The translations under genes were made by a program, and so were the position numbers. Positions 1 to 5,733 of a DNA stretch of 7,333 nt are shown here, one piece after another. The notes under the pieces were generated by a model. The model saw nothing but the letters and a program-made list of their open reading frames with translations, had not been told where the DNA came from and did not search any database. Each line of letters starts with the position of its first letter. The first letter of the stretch is position 1. Location: NCBI GenBank assembly GCA_903896915.1, contig CAITZN010000717.1, positions 1 through 7,333 on the forward strand, read 5' to 3'. This DNA comes from an uncultured bacterium (GTDB lineage Bacteria; Desulfobacterota; Desulfobulbia; Desulfobulbales; Desulfobulbaceae).

Positions 1-2
1 AA

Positions 3-680
3 CTGGAGGAAACCCGGCTGAAAAGCTTGCTCTGCCGAACACGTCAGCCCGATTTCTCTTTGCTCGAAACTCTGCTATGGACTCCGGAGGCGGGGTATAT
101 CCTGCTGCCAGAACATGTCCGCCGCCTGACAGCCTCTGCGGACTATTTTTCCTATCCCTGCGACCTGACAAGAATTCAGGACCAATTGGACGCGGCGACG
201 GCCGGATACAACGGAATCCGGCAGAAGATCAGATTACTGCTTGACCGACGGGGTGAACTGCGGATTGAAACAGTCCCTTTCGCCGCACCTGACACCCGGC
301 AGCCGGTGCGGGTTATGCTCGCCCCGCATCCCATTGAGGATCAGGACGTCTTTTTTTATCACAAGACCACCCATCGAGCACACTATGACCGGATGCGCGA
401 GGGTCTTCCTCAAGGTGTGGCCGATGTTCTTCTGTATAACCGGAAAGGCGAGGTCACCGAAACCACCATCGCCAACATCGTGGTCACCATCAATGATCAA
501 CAGTACACACCGCCAGTGCGTTGTGGTCTGCTTGCCGGCACCTATCGGCAGCATCTGCTCGATACCGGCAGACTGGAGGAACGGGTCCTTACTCTAGAGG
601 AGCTACGATCACTCGACGACTTTACTCTGATCAACTCGGTTCGCGGCTGCTATCCTGCCATCTTGGTGCTTCACCCGTAA
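3..680 (+). CDS. pabBC: Aminodeoxychorismate lyase domain, C-terminal end of a PabB-PabC fusion (partial at left edge)
   Basis: This is a class IV, PLP-dependent aminotransferase-fold domain that would release 4-aminobenzoate and pyruvate from 4-amino-4-deoxychorismate in cytoplasmic folate synthesis. The reading frame is open to the left edge with no start codon there; the first start-like codon is TTG at 27, but in-frame residues before it (LEETRLKSL) resemble the linker after the PabB chorismate-binding domain, so I read it as the tail of a PabB-PabC fusion. Seen motifs: FSLLETLLW followed by LLPEHVRRL near the domain start, the likely PLP lysine in YHKTTHRAHYDR, GEVTETTIANIVV, PPVRCGLLAGTYR and the closing INSVRGCYPA. 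The stop is TAA at 678-680. The gene runs in the same direction as the cobamide operon but is separated from it by a 419-base leader with a riboswitch, so it is probably an independent unit. The domain call is firm; the fusion is inferred because the PabB part lies outside the window. Confidence 0.88.
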   Translation: MEETRLKSLLCRTRQPDFSLLETLLWTPEAGYILLPEHVRRLTASADYFSYPCDLTRIQDQLDAATAGYNGIRQKIRLLLDRRGELRIETVPFAAPDTRQPVRVMLAPHPIEDQDVFFYHKTTHRAHYDRMREGLPQGVADVLLYNRKGEVTETTIANIVVTINDQQYTPPVRCGLLAGTYRQHLLDTGRLEERVLTLEELRSLDDFTLINSVRGCYPAILVLHP

Positions 681-765
681 TCCGACGATTCTTTCTCAAC
701 ATATTCAAAACAATATTGAAATCATCTCGTTGTAAAAGAGGTCGACGATTTATTACTGTTTGGGA

Positions 766-795
766 TTGTCTTCTGGCTGCCTGATATGTTTTAAT
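766..795 (+). promoter_or_regulatory. Candidate promoter for the riboswitch-controlled operon
   Basis: TTGTCT (766-771) and TTTTAA (789-794) are 17 bases apart and lie about 40 bases upstream of the first riboswitch helix, which is where a promoter for the leader is expected. The match to sigma-70 hexamers is moderate, so this is a positional guess. Confidence 0.3.
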
Positions 796-825
796 AGCGA
801 CCTGTAAGCGTTCAACCGCTTATCC

Positions 826-982
826 ATAGAGACGTCTTTATAAACGGAACACGGTGCAATTCCGTGACGGTCCCACCGCTGTAACTGGAATTTGGATCGC
901 TCCCCATCAAGGGAAGCCACTGATCACAGATAATGATTGGGAAGGCGCGATCCGGCAGAAGCCAGGAGTCAGAAGACGTATA
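826..982 (+). promoter_or_regulatory. Cobalamin (adenosylcobalamin-type) riboswitch
   Basis: An RNA aptamer in the leader of the bzaF-cobT-methyltransferase operon that binds a B12-type cofactor and should lower expression when it is abundant. Conserved elements appear in the expected order: hairpin CACGG (850-854)/CCGTG (862-866) around GGTGCAATTCC, then CCGCTGTAACTGG (876-888), AAGCCACTG (914-922), TGGGAAGGC (938-946) and the B12-box-like GAAGCCAGGAGTC (958-970). Two long-range helices can be paired by eye: ACGTCTT (832-838) with AAGACGT (973-979) closes the aptamer, and GGATCGC (894-900) pairs perfectly with GCGATCC (947-953). This is not a TPP (THI box) element, which would be expected in front of an ordinary thiC. 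The outer limits are approximate. The terminator at 1012-1060 supplies the expression platform. Confidence 0.93.
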
Positions 983-1011
983 AAGCAGTCTTGTTGAAAG
1001 AACACGATGGT

Positions 1012-1060
1012 AAAGGGTTCTGTAAAGGCGATGCCGCCTTTCGGAGCCCTTTTTTTGTTT
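1012..1060 (+). terminator. Rho-independent terminator, expression platform of the cobalamin riboswitch
   Basis: A long hairpin with arms GGGTTCTGTAAAGGC (1015-1029) and GCCTTTCGGAGCCC (1036-1049) pairs over about 14 base pairs with one bulged T and a few G-U pairs. It is followed at once by TTTTTTT (1050-1056), then G and TTT. It lies 30 bases after the aptamer and 40 bases before the bzaF start codon, the standard arrangement for transcription attenuation. A competing pairing of AGAAC (999-1003) with GTTCT (1017-1021) would break the left arm and could serve as part of an anti-terminator; that part is inference. Confidence 0.9.
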
Positions 1061-1099
1061 TCCGGGGCAGGCATCCTTACCCTGTTAAAGGAATACACC

Positions 1100-2419
1100 A
1101 TGAAAACCCAGATTGAACTAGCACGCGAAAACAGCATTACCCCCCAGATGGAAACCGTTGCCCGGGATGAAGGCCTGCCCGTGGAACTCATCCGCGAACG
1201 GGTGGCCAAGGGGGAGATCGTCATCGCCAACAATCCGTCTCGGCCCCTGCAAAAAGTGGTTGGGATCGGCACCGGCCTGCGGACCAAGGTCAATGCCTCC
1301 ATCGGCACCTCTTCCGACATCTGCGATTTGGAGTCGGAAATCCGCAAAGCCAGGATCGCCGAAGAAGAAGGTGCGGACACCTTGATGGAGCTTTCGGCGG
1401 GCGGCGACCTCGATCGCATCCGCCGGGCAATCCTCGCCAACACCAACCTGCCGGTCGGCAACGTCCCGCTCTATCAGGCCTTTAAGGAAACCGCGCGCAA
1501 ATACAAAAATCCGGCCAAAATGGACCCGGAATTCCTGTTTGAACTGATTGAACGACAACTGGCGGACGGCTTGAGTTTCATGGCTATCCATTGCGGCATC
1601 AACCAGTATACCATCGAGCGACTACGCAAACAGGGATTCCGCTACGGCGGTCTAGTCTCCAAGGGTGGAACCTTCATGGTTGCCTGGATGGATGCCACAG
1701 GCCAGGAAAATCCGCTCTATGCCCAGTTTGACCGGGTCTGCGGCCTGATGAAAAAATACGATGCCGTGCTCTCGCTGGGCAACGGTATCCGGGCTGGGGC
1801 CATCCACGACAGTCATGATCGGGCCCAGATGGCGGAGATGATCATCAACTGCGAACTGGCCGAACTTGGCCGGGAAATGGGCTGCCAGATGATGGTGGAA
1901 GGACCCGGCCATGTGCCGCTCGACGAGATTGAGGGCAACATCATGCTGGAGAAACGGATGAGCGGCAATGCCCCCTACTACGTGCTGGGCCCGCTGCCGC
2001 TCGATACCGGCGCCGGCTACGATCATATCGCCGCTGCCATCGGGGCCGCCAGCTCCGCCCGTTATGGTGCGGATCTAATTTGTTACATCACCCCGGCCGA
2101 ACATCTGGCCCTGCCTACTGAAAACGATGTTCGCGAAGGCGTGCGCGCCACCCGACTGGCAGTGCGCATCGGCGACCTGGCTAAATATCCAGAGCGCCGC
2201 GATCGGGAAAAAATGGCGGCCAAGGCGCGGCGCGACATGAACTGGGAGGAGCTGGAAAAACATCTGCTATTTCCGCAGAAGGCTAGGGAGGTCCGCCTGG
2301 AACGAGTACCCGAGGCCAACGACACCTGCACCATGTGCGGCGACTTCTGCGCCATGAAAAAAGGGATGGAGGTCTTCCAAAACGACATCGCTGGCGACAA
2401 ATTCTCGACCCCCAAATGA
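1100..2419 (+). CDS. bzaF: ThiC-family radical SAM enzyme, probably 5-hydroxybenzimidazole synthase BzaF
   Basis: A 439-residue short-form ThiC-family protein. Two members of this family use 5-aminoimidazole ribotide: ThiC makes the thiamin pyrimidine HMP-P, and BzaF makes 5-hydroxybenzimidazole for anaerobic cobamide synthesis. Context favours BzaF: a cobalamin riboswitch in front, cobT and a methyltransferase behind, and no TPP element. Visible family motifs are NASIGTSSD (66-73), MELSAGGDLDRIR (96-108), LVSKGG (185-190), MVEGPGHVPL (265-274), GYDHIAAAIGAA (306-317), YITPAEHLALP (329-339) and a C-terminal cluster motif with Cys410, Cys413 and Cys417. The spacing is C-X2-C-X3-C, against the C-X2-C-X4-C usually given for bacterial ThiC. 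The start at 1100 has AAAGGA (1087-1092) seven bases upstream; an in-frame ATG at 1007 lies before the terminator hairpin and is rejected. Function as thiamin ThiC is not excluded by sequence alone. Confidence 0.88.
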   Translation: MKTQIELARENSITPQMETVARDEGLPVELIRERVAKGEIVIANNPSRPLQKVVGIGTGLRTKVNASIGTSSDICDLESEIRKARIAEEEGADTLMELSAGGDLDRIRRAILANTNLPVGNVPLYQAFKETARKYKNPAKMDPEFLFELIERQLADGLSFMAIHCGINQYTIERLRKQGFRYGGLVSKGGTFMVAWMDATGQENPLYAQFDRVCGLMKKYDAVLSLGNGIRAGAIHDSHDRAQMAEMIINCELAELGREMGCQMMVEGPGHVPLDEIEGNIMLEKRMSGNAPYYVLGPLPLDTGAGYDHIAAAIGAASSARYGADLICYITPAEHLALPTENDVREGVRATRLAVRIGDLAKYPERRDREKMAAKARRDMNWEELEKHLLFPQKAREVRLERVPEANDTCTMCGDFCAMKKGMEVFQNDIAGDKFSTPK

Positions 2420-2461
2420 GGCTGTCGCCACCCTAACGTCACTAATACACGGCAATACTTC

Positions 2462-2498
2462 CTCCAGCAGCGCCGGATCTACCCGCCGACTGCTGGAG
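2462..2498 (+). other. Intercistronic stem-loop between bzaF and cobT
   Basis: CTCCAGCAG (2462-2470) and CTGCTGGAG (2490-2498) form a perfect 9-bp stem around a 19-base loop. The downstream sequence CTTTCTC is only weakly T-rich, so it is a poor terminator. A role in mRNA processing, stability or partial attenuation within the operon is more likely. The cobT ribosome binding site starts 8 bases after the stem. Confidence 0.6.
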
Positions 2499-2505
2499 CT
2501 TTCTC

Positions 2506-2512
2506 AGAGGAG
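2506..2512 (+). promoter_or_regulatory. Ribosome binding site of cobT
   Basis: AGAGGAG lies 10 bases before the ATG at 2523. It is a strong Shine-Dalgarno match with slightly long spacing over an AT-rich stretch, and it fixes the start of cobT after the 103-base gap. Confidence 0.75.
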
Positions 2513-2522
2513 ATATATATCC

Positions 2523-3593
2523 ATGCACCTGCTACAGACAACTATCCAGTCTATCCGCCAACCGGACGCCGCCATCCATCAGGCTGCCCTGCAGCGCCTC
2601 GCCGATCAAGCCCGGCCTCAGGGAAGTCTTGGTGTCCTTGAATCGTTATCCGCCCGGCTTGCGGCTATCGCCGGTTCTCTCGATGTCCGGCTGCAGAAAA
2701 AAATCATTGTGACCTGCGCCGGCGACCACGGGGTGGTTGCGGAAGGTGTCAGCCTGTTTCCGCAGGAGGTGACCCCTCTGATGGTCTATAATTTCGTCAA
2801 AGGCGGGGCTTCGGTAAGCGTCCTGGCCGCCCATGCGGGAGCAGAGGTCAGGGTGGCGGACTTAGGCGTCAATTGTGATTTTGCACCGGAACTTCCCATT
2901 TTTCACAAAAAAATCGGCAAAGGAACCGCCAACTTTGCCAGGCAACCCGCCATGAGCCGAGATGACGCCATTCGTTCCATCGAGGCCGGCATCGAGATTG
3001 TGAATCAGCTGGTGCAACAGGAATCGATCAATATGCTCGGTACCGGCGACATGGGAATAGGCAACACCACCGCCTCATCAGCGGTCATTGCCGCCTTTTC
3101 CGGGAGAGCTGTCCGGGAGTTGACAGGCAGGGGTACAGGTATCGATGACGCCATGCTGGCACACAAAATTACTGTGATTGAAAAAGCCCTGGCCTTGCAC
3201 CGGCCGGATCCCAACGACCCTCTCGATATCCTGGCCAAAGTGGGCGGCTTTGAAATCGGCGGACTGGCCGGTCTCGTGATCGGGGCGGCGGCCCACGGCA
3301 TCCCCGTGGTCTGCGACGGCCTGATTTCAACAGCCGGCGCCTTGATTGGTTGCGAGCTGGCTCCGATGGCGAAAGCCTACCTTTTTGCCAGCCACAACTC
3401 GGTCGAGACCGGGCACAAGTATATGCTAGATCGTTTGGGCCTCGCCCCTTTGCTCGACCTGCAATTCCGGCTCGGTGAAGGCACAGGGACAGCCATCGCC
3501 ATGCATCTACTCGATGCTGCCACCCGGGTGCTGGCCGACATCAAGACCTTTGCCGAAGTGGGCATCAACAATGCCCAACAGGAAACATGCTGA
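2523..3593 (+). CDS. cobT: Nicotinate-nucleotide:benzimidazole phosphoribosyltransferase CobT
   Basis: A 356-residue cytoplasmic enzyme, the usual length for CobT. It moves phosphoribose from nicotinate mononucleotide to a benzimidazole, giving the alpha-ribotide that becomes the lower loop of the cobamide. Seen motifs: GDHGVVAEGVS (68-78), FVKGGASVSVLA (91-102), LGTGDMGIGNTT (172-183), GRGTGIDD (202-209), KVGGFEIGGLAG (239-250), CDGLISTAGAL (264-274), SHNSVETGHKY (290-300) and RLGEGTGTA (316-324). Glu319 matches catalytic Glu317 of Salmonella CobT. The second acidic residue there, Glu174, corresponds with the same offset to Asp176 here. Between bzaF and a methyltransferase, its natural substrate is probably 5-hydroxy- or 5-methoxybenzimidazole rather than, or besides, dimethylbenzimidazole. 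The stop TGA overlaps the next start codon. Confidence 0.97.
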   Translation: MHLLQTTIQSIRQPDAAIHQAALQRLADQARPQGSLGVLESLSARLAAIAGSLDVRLQKKIIVTCAGDHGVVAEGVSLFPQEVTPLMVYNFVKGGASVSVLAAHAGAEVRVADLGVNCDFAPELPIFHKKIGKGTANFARQPAMSRDDAIRSIEAGIEIVNQLVQQESINMLGTGDMGIGNTTASSAVIAAFSGRAVRELTGRGTGIDDAMLAHKITVIEKALALHRPDPNDPLDILAKVGGFEIGGLAGLVIGAAAHGIPVVCDGLISTAGALIGCELAPMAKAYLFASHNSVETGHKYMLDRLGLAPLLDLQFRLGEGTGTAIAMHLLDAATRVLADIKTFAEVGINNAQQETC

Positions 3594-4615
3594 TGCTGCC
3601 TTTGGAGGAGGAAGGGACGTTCCTCGATTTTTCCGACCTGCTGACCGGCTATCGCCTGTCCGAAGCGCTGATGAGAGCCCATGATGCCGGTGTCTTCGAG
3701 GCGGTCGGTCAGGAGGGATGCGAGGGCCTTGCGCTTTGCGCCAAGGTCGGCTGGGAACCGGTCTACGGGGACCGATTCCTCCGTTGTTTGTGCGGACTAG
3801 GACTGCTCAAAAGACATGGGAGCTGGTATTCCCTTTCCCGATTCGCCGCCATATACCTGTACTCTGCATCGGTGCAGTATCAAGGCAAGACGCTCGCCTT
3901 TGAACAGAAACTCCAGCAATCTTGGCAGCGATTGCCAGCGACCCTGGCATCGGGGAAACGGATCAACACTAACAACAAAAACCCGCTGGAGCTGCGACAA
4001 GCCTTCGTCACCTATCTCGGAGCCATGGACGAGGCCGCCCGTATCCGCGCCATAGAACTGTGGGGAGCAATTCAGGTTCCCGCAGCCACCGGAACCATCC
4101 TAGACATCGGCGCTGGTGCCGGCACCTTTCTCCTTCATTTCCTGAGCAAACACCCAGGATGGCGCGCTATTTTCTGCGACCTGCCCGAGGTTGTGGCCAA
4201 TGCCGAATTGCACCAGCAGCTGGCAGGGATGCCTACTTCCCGTCTCGACTGGTGTGCCTGCAACCTGCTGGACGACGGGCCGTCCGCTTTTGATGCCATC
4301 GGCGACCAGTCCTGCGATCTGGTTCTGCTCTCCAATATCATCCATTGCCAGGGAACAGCGGAAACAGAGATGCTGCTGCGCAAGGCCGTCGCCAAAACCG
4401 CGGAACAAGGGTTACTCATCATCCACGATTTTTTCAGCGATACCGGCTGGCGGGGCGCTCTCTACGATATTCACATGATGATCCATACCTACAACGGTAA
4501 GACCTATTCGCTCCAAGAAATCATCGAGCTGGCTGCGCACAGCGGCTTCTGCCACAGCGTATCCGAACAACTCCCCTCCGGTTCCACCGCGCTGATACTC
4601 TCACGGAAGTCTTGA
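3593..4615 (+). CDS. SAM-dependent O-methyltransferase, candidate 5-hydroxybenzimidazole O-methyltransferase (BzaC-like)
   Basis: A 340-residue protein of the plant-type/hydroxyindole O-methyltransferase fold (Methyltransf_2-like). The first 90 or so residues look like the helical dimerisation and winged-helix part. SAM-binding motif I is ILDIGAGAGTF (169-179), followed by the acidic FCDLPEVV (194-201), DLVLLSNIIHC (242-252) with His251 where this family has its catalytic His, and LLIIHDFF (274-281). Start choice: ATG 3593 sits in TGATG with the cobT stop and has AGGA (3580-3583) nine bases upstream; ATG 3587 gives two more residues but leaves only 3 bases to that site. Tight coupling to cobT and the upstream bzaF make a cobamide-base substrate likely, by analogy with BzaC, which O-methylates 5-hydroxybenzimidazole. 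The gene name is withheld because sequence cannot show the substrate. No bzaD or bzaE homologue is in the window. Confidence 0.85.
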   Translation: MLPLEEEGTFLDFSDLLTGYRLSEALMRAHDAGVFEAVGQEGCEGLALCAKVGWEPVYGDRFLRCLCGLGLLKRHGSWYSLSRFAAIYLYSASVQYQGKTLAFEQKLQQSWQRLPATLASGKRINTNNKNPLELRQAFVTYLGAMDEAARIRAIELWGAIQVPAATGTILDIGAGAGTFLLHFLSKHPGWRAIFCDLPEVVANAELHQQLAGMPTSRLDWCACNLLDDGPSAFDAIGDQSCDLVLLSNIIHCQGTAETEMLLRKAVAKTAEQGLLIIHDFFSDTGWRGALYDIHMMIHTYNGKTYSLQEIIELAAHSGFCHSVSEQLPSGSTALILSRKS

Positions 4616-4780
4616 CTCTTTGACAGCACGTCACTCAAGCACTCGGAGGAGAAAATTAAGTTTTTAATTGACTGCTCAACTCTCGCCTTAGCGTTGTTGC
4701 ATTTCTACTAGAATCTTCTTGAGTTTTTTGAACATTCCACACACAACTTCACACATGAAAATGAACAATGTCAGGATGTC
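4616..4780. other. Intergenic stretch after the cobamide operon, no gene seen
   Basis: AT-rich sequence between the methyltransferase stop and the tRNA terminator. It has a small AT hairpin (AATTAA, GTTT, TTAATT at about 4655-4670) and a GGAGGAG-like run at 4647-4653 with no start codon behind it. No convincing plus-strand terminator for the operon was found. Confidence 0.5.
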
Positions 4781-4826
4781 CAAAAATAAAAAAGGATTAA
4801 CCAGATGAAAAAACCAGTTAATCCTT
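4781..4826 (-). terminator. Rho-independent terminator of tRNA-Arg
   Basis: A perfect 10-bp inverted repeat (4792-4801 with 4817-4826) with a 15-base loop. Read on the minus strand it is followed by a run of T, one A and five more T (4793-4782). It begins 9 bases after the encoded CCA end of the tRNA. On the plus strand there is no T tract, so it serves the tRNA only. Confidence 0.85.
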
Positions 4827-4835
4827 CTTGAACAT

Positions 4836-4912
4836 TGGTGCTCCAGGCAGGATTCGAACCTGCGGCACCAGGATTAGGAATCCTGAGCTCTATCCACCTG
4901 AGCTACTGGAGC
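4836..4912 (-). tRNA. tRNA-Arg, anticodon CCT
   Basis: Read on the minus strand the acceptor arm GCTCCAG (4906-4912) pairs with CTGGAGC (4840-4846). The D arm (TAGCTCAGGTGGATAGAGC), the anticodon arm CAGGA-TTCCTAA-TCCTG and the T arm GCAGG-TTCGAAT-CCTGC follow. The anticodon CCT is at 4876-4878 and decodes AGG (arginine). The 3' CCA is encoded in the DNA (4836-4838). The tRNA has its own promoter and terminator, so it is a single-gene unit convergent with the cobamide operon. Confidence 0.97.
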
Positions 4913-4931
4913 GTTTAATTTAGAGTGTACG

Positions 4932-4960
4932 AAAATACACTGCTAACGCCCGGTAAGCAA
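4932..4960 (-). promoter_or_regulatory. Promoter of tRNA-Arg
   Basis: On the minus strand TTGCTT (4960-4955) and TATTTT (4937-4932) are separated by exactly 17 bases, with the tRNA 5' end 19 bases after the -10 element. An inverted repeat AGTGTA/TACACT (4924-4929, 4936-4941) overlaps the -10 region. Confidence 0.65.
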
Positions 4961-5050
4961 GGCTAATCAACGTTTCATGTAAAGTTACCACAAGTACCAC
5001 CCACACACCCAAGTAAACAACCTAGTGGTTATCAAAACATTTTAGAGATC

Positions 5051-5066
5051 ACAAAAACGTTTTTGT
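5051..5066. repeat. Perfect 16-bp palindrome ACAAAAACGTTTTTGT
   Basis: The sequence equals its own reverse complement over 16 bases with no spacer. It fits a binding site for a dimeric regulator better than an RNA hairpin, which would have no loop. No flanking promoter was identified close by; the tRNA promoter is about 90 bases away. Confidence 0.6.
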
Positions 5067-5174
5067 CCATTTGAAAAGCGGTACAAGCAATTGTGCAAGA
5101 TACCCAACCGTTCGGGAATCCGGACAATCTCGACCTTTGCCATGGAAGGCAGCTTGACGCTACATGAATTGATT

Positions 5175-5199
5175 CACTGCCTGCTCATTCTAGGCACTG
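5175..5199. repeat. Imperfect inverted repeat, possible hairpin
   Basis: CACTGCCT (5175-5182) and AGGCACTG (5192-5199) pair at 7 of 8 positions around a 9-base loop. It is the first of several such elements in the next 150 bases. Confidence 0.45.
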
Positions 5200-5209
5200 A
5201 CCCAGAAAC

Positions 5210-5278
5210 CGACTATTGACAGATGCACCGAGCAGCGTATTTCGCTGATGATTGATTAGTTTTGGATACGACTATTGA
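5210..5278. repeat. 10-bp direct repeat CGACTATTGA, two copies
   Basis: CGACTATTGA occurs at 5210-5219 and again at 5269-5278. The copies do not flank the 8-bp inverted repeat at 5222-5306: the second copy lies inside it, so they are not an obvious target-site duplication for it. Confidence 0.5.
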
Positions 5279-5306
5279 AATAATGAATACACATAGAGGG
5301 TGCATC
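5222..5306. repeat. Inverted repeat GATGCACC/GGTGCATC enclosing a smaller hairpin
   Basis: GATGCACC (5222-5229) and GGTGCATC (5299-5306) are perfect complements 69 bases apart. Inside lies CAGCG (5233-5237)/CGCTG (5243-5247) with a 5-base loop. This could be a folded RNA, a pair of binding sites, or the ends of a tiny degenerate element; no transposase is visible. Confidence 0.45.
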
Positions 5307-5310
5307 GCAA

Positions 5311-5322
5311 TTTTGTACAAAA
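5311..5322. repeat. Perfect 12-bp palindrome TTTTGTACAAAA
   Basis: It equals its own reverse complement and begins 5 bases after the inverted repeat ending at 5306. Short AT-rich palindromes can arise by chance, so the meaning is uncertain. Confidence 0.4.
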
Positions 5323-5554
5323 CCCAGGCGAGTTGACCTGACCTAAATGACTTGAGCTGCAGACCTTGCTACTAACTGTACTTACTAATCCGACCTGTAA
5401 CTTTAAACGGTATTATCATCATGTTAACCATAAACCCACATGAACCTTGTTATAATTGGCCACCGAAAATTGTGGAACTGACCAATAGGAAAAAATTCAC
5501 GGGAACCACACCTCTATTTCCCTATAAAACAAGGGGTTAAAGAATGATAATAAA

Positions 5555-5583
5555 TTGCATAGTTTCAGTCAATCTCTTCTAAA
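5555..5583 (+). promoter_or_regulatory. Candidate distal promoter of the mucR-like gene
   Basis: TTGCAT (5555-5560) and TCTAAA (5578-5583) with a 17-base spacer. Plausible sigma-70 spacing, but AT-rich DNA yields such matches easily. Confidence 0.3.
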
Positions 5584-5649
5584 CATCAATTTAGCCTTGC
5601 AGTGAACATGCAATGGATACATGTTTTTCGATACAAACAAACAAAATAT

Positions 5650-5678
5650 TTGCATTGCTTGCATTCATGTTCTATGTT
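5650..5678 (+). promoter_or_regulatory. Candidate proximal promoter of the mucR-like gene
   Basis: TTGCAT (5650-5655) and TATGTT (5673-5678) are 17 bases apart, about 60 bases before the start codon. TTGCAT is repeated at 5659-5664, and CATGTTC (5666-5672) is the inverse of GAACATG (5604-5610), so regulator contacts over this promoter are possible. MucR-family proteins are known to bind AT-rich promoter DNA and often their own promoter. Confidence 0.35.
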
Positions 5679-5728
5679 TGCAGCAATCGTTTTAAATTGT
5701 GACCTGTATCCATATACTTTCAACACTC

Positions 5729-5733
5729 AGGAG
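5729..5733 (+). promoter_or_regulatory. Ribosome binding site deciding the mucR-like start
   Basis: AGGAG ends 6 bases before ATG 5740. A longer frame from GTG 5602 would add 46 residues with no family similarity that cross the candidate promoter, so this site decides the start. Confidence 0.75.

Larger units (their letters stand above)
4961..5400. other. AT-rich intergenic region with repeats, no convincing gene
   Basis: About 440 bases upstream of the tRNA promoter with frequent stops in all frames. The longest notable small frame is a 33-codon minus-strand one at 5042-5143, without a ribosome binding site or recognisable protein. The region carries the palindrome at 5051-5066 and the inverted and direct repeats between 5175 and 5322 listed separately. 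It may be an eroded mobile element or may hold an RNA; neither is shown. Confidence 0.5.

Noticed and set aside
826..1060. TPP riboswitch in front of a thiC-like gene
   Set aside because: The conserved blocks and long-range helices are those of a cobalamin riboswitch; no THI-box sequence was found.
1007..1099. In-frame upstream ATG that would lengthen the ThiC-like protein by 31 residues
   Set aside because: The extension runs through the terminator hairpin, has no family similarity, and ATG 1100 has a good ribosome binding site and begins the conserved protein.
1118..2455. Long minus-strand frames opposite the ThiC-like gene
   Set aside because: They arise from GC-rich codon bias of the real gene and show no recognisable protein.
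4792..4912. tRNA gene as the attachment site of a genomic island
   Set aside because: No integrase gene and no second copy of the tRNA 3' end were seen, and the tRNA is directly followed by its own terminator.
5042..5143. 33-codon minus-strand frame in the tRNA-mucR gap
   Set aside because: There is no ribosome binding site, no recognisable protein, and it runs across the 16-bp palindrome; chance is the simplest explanation.
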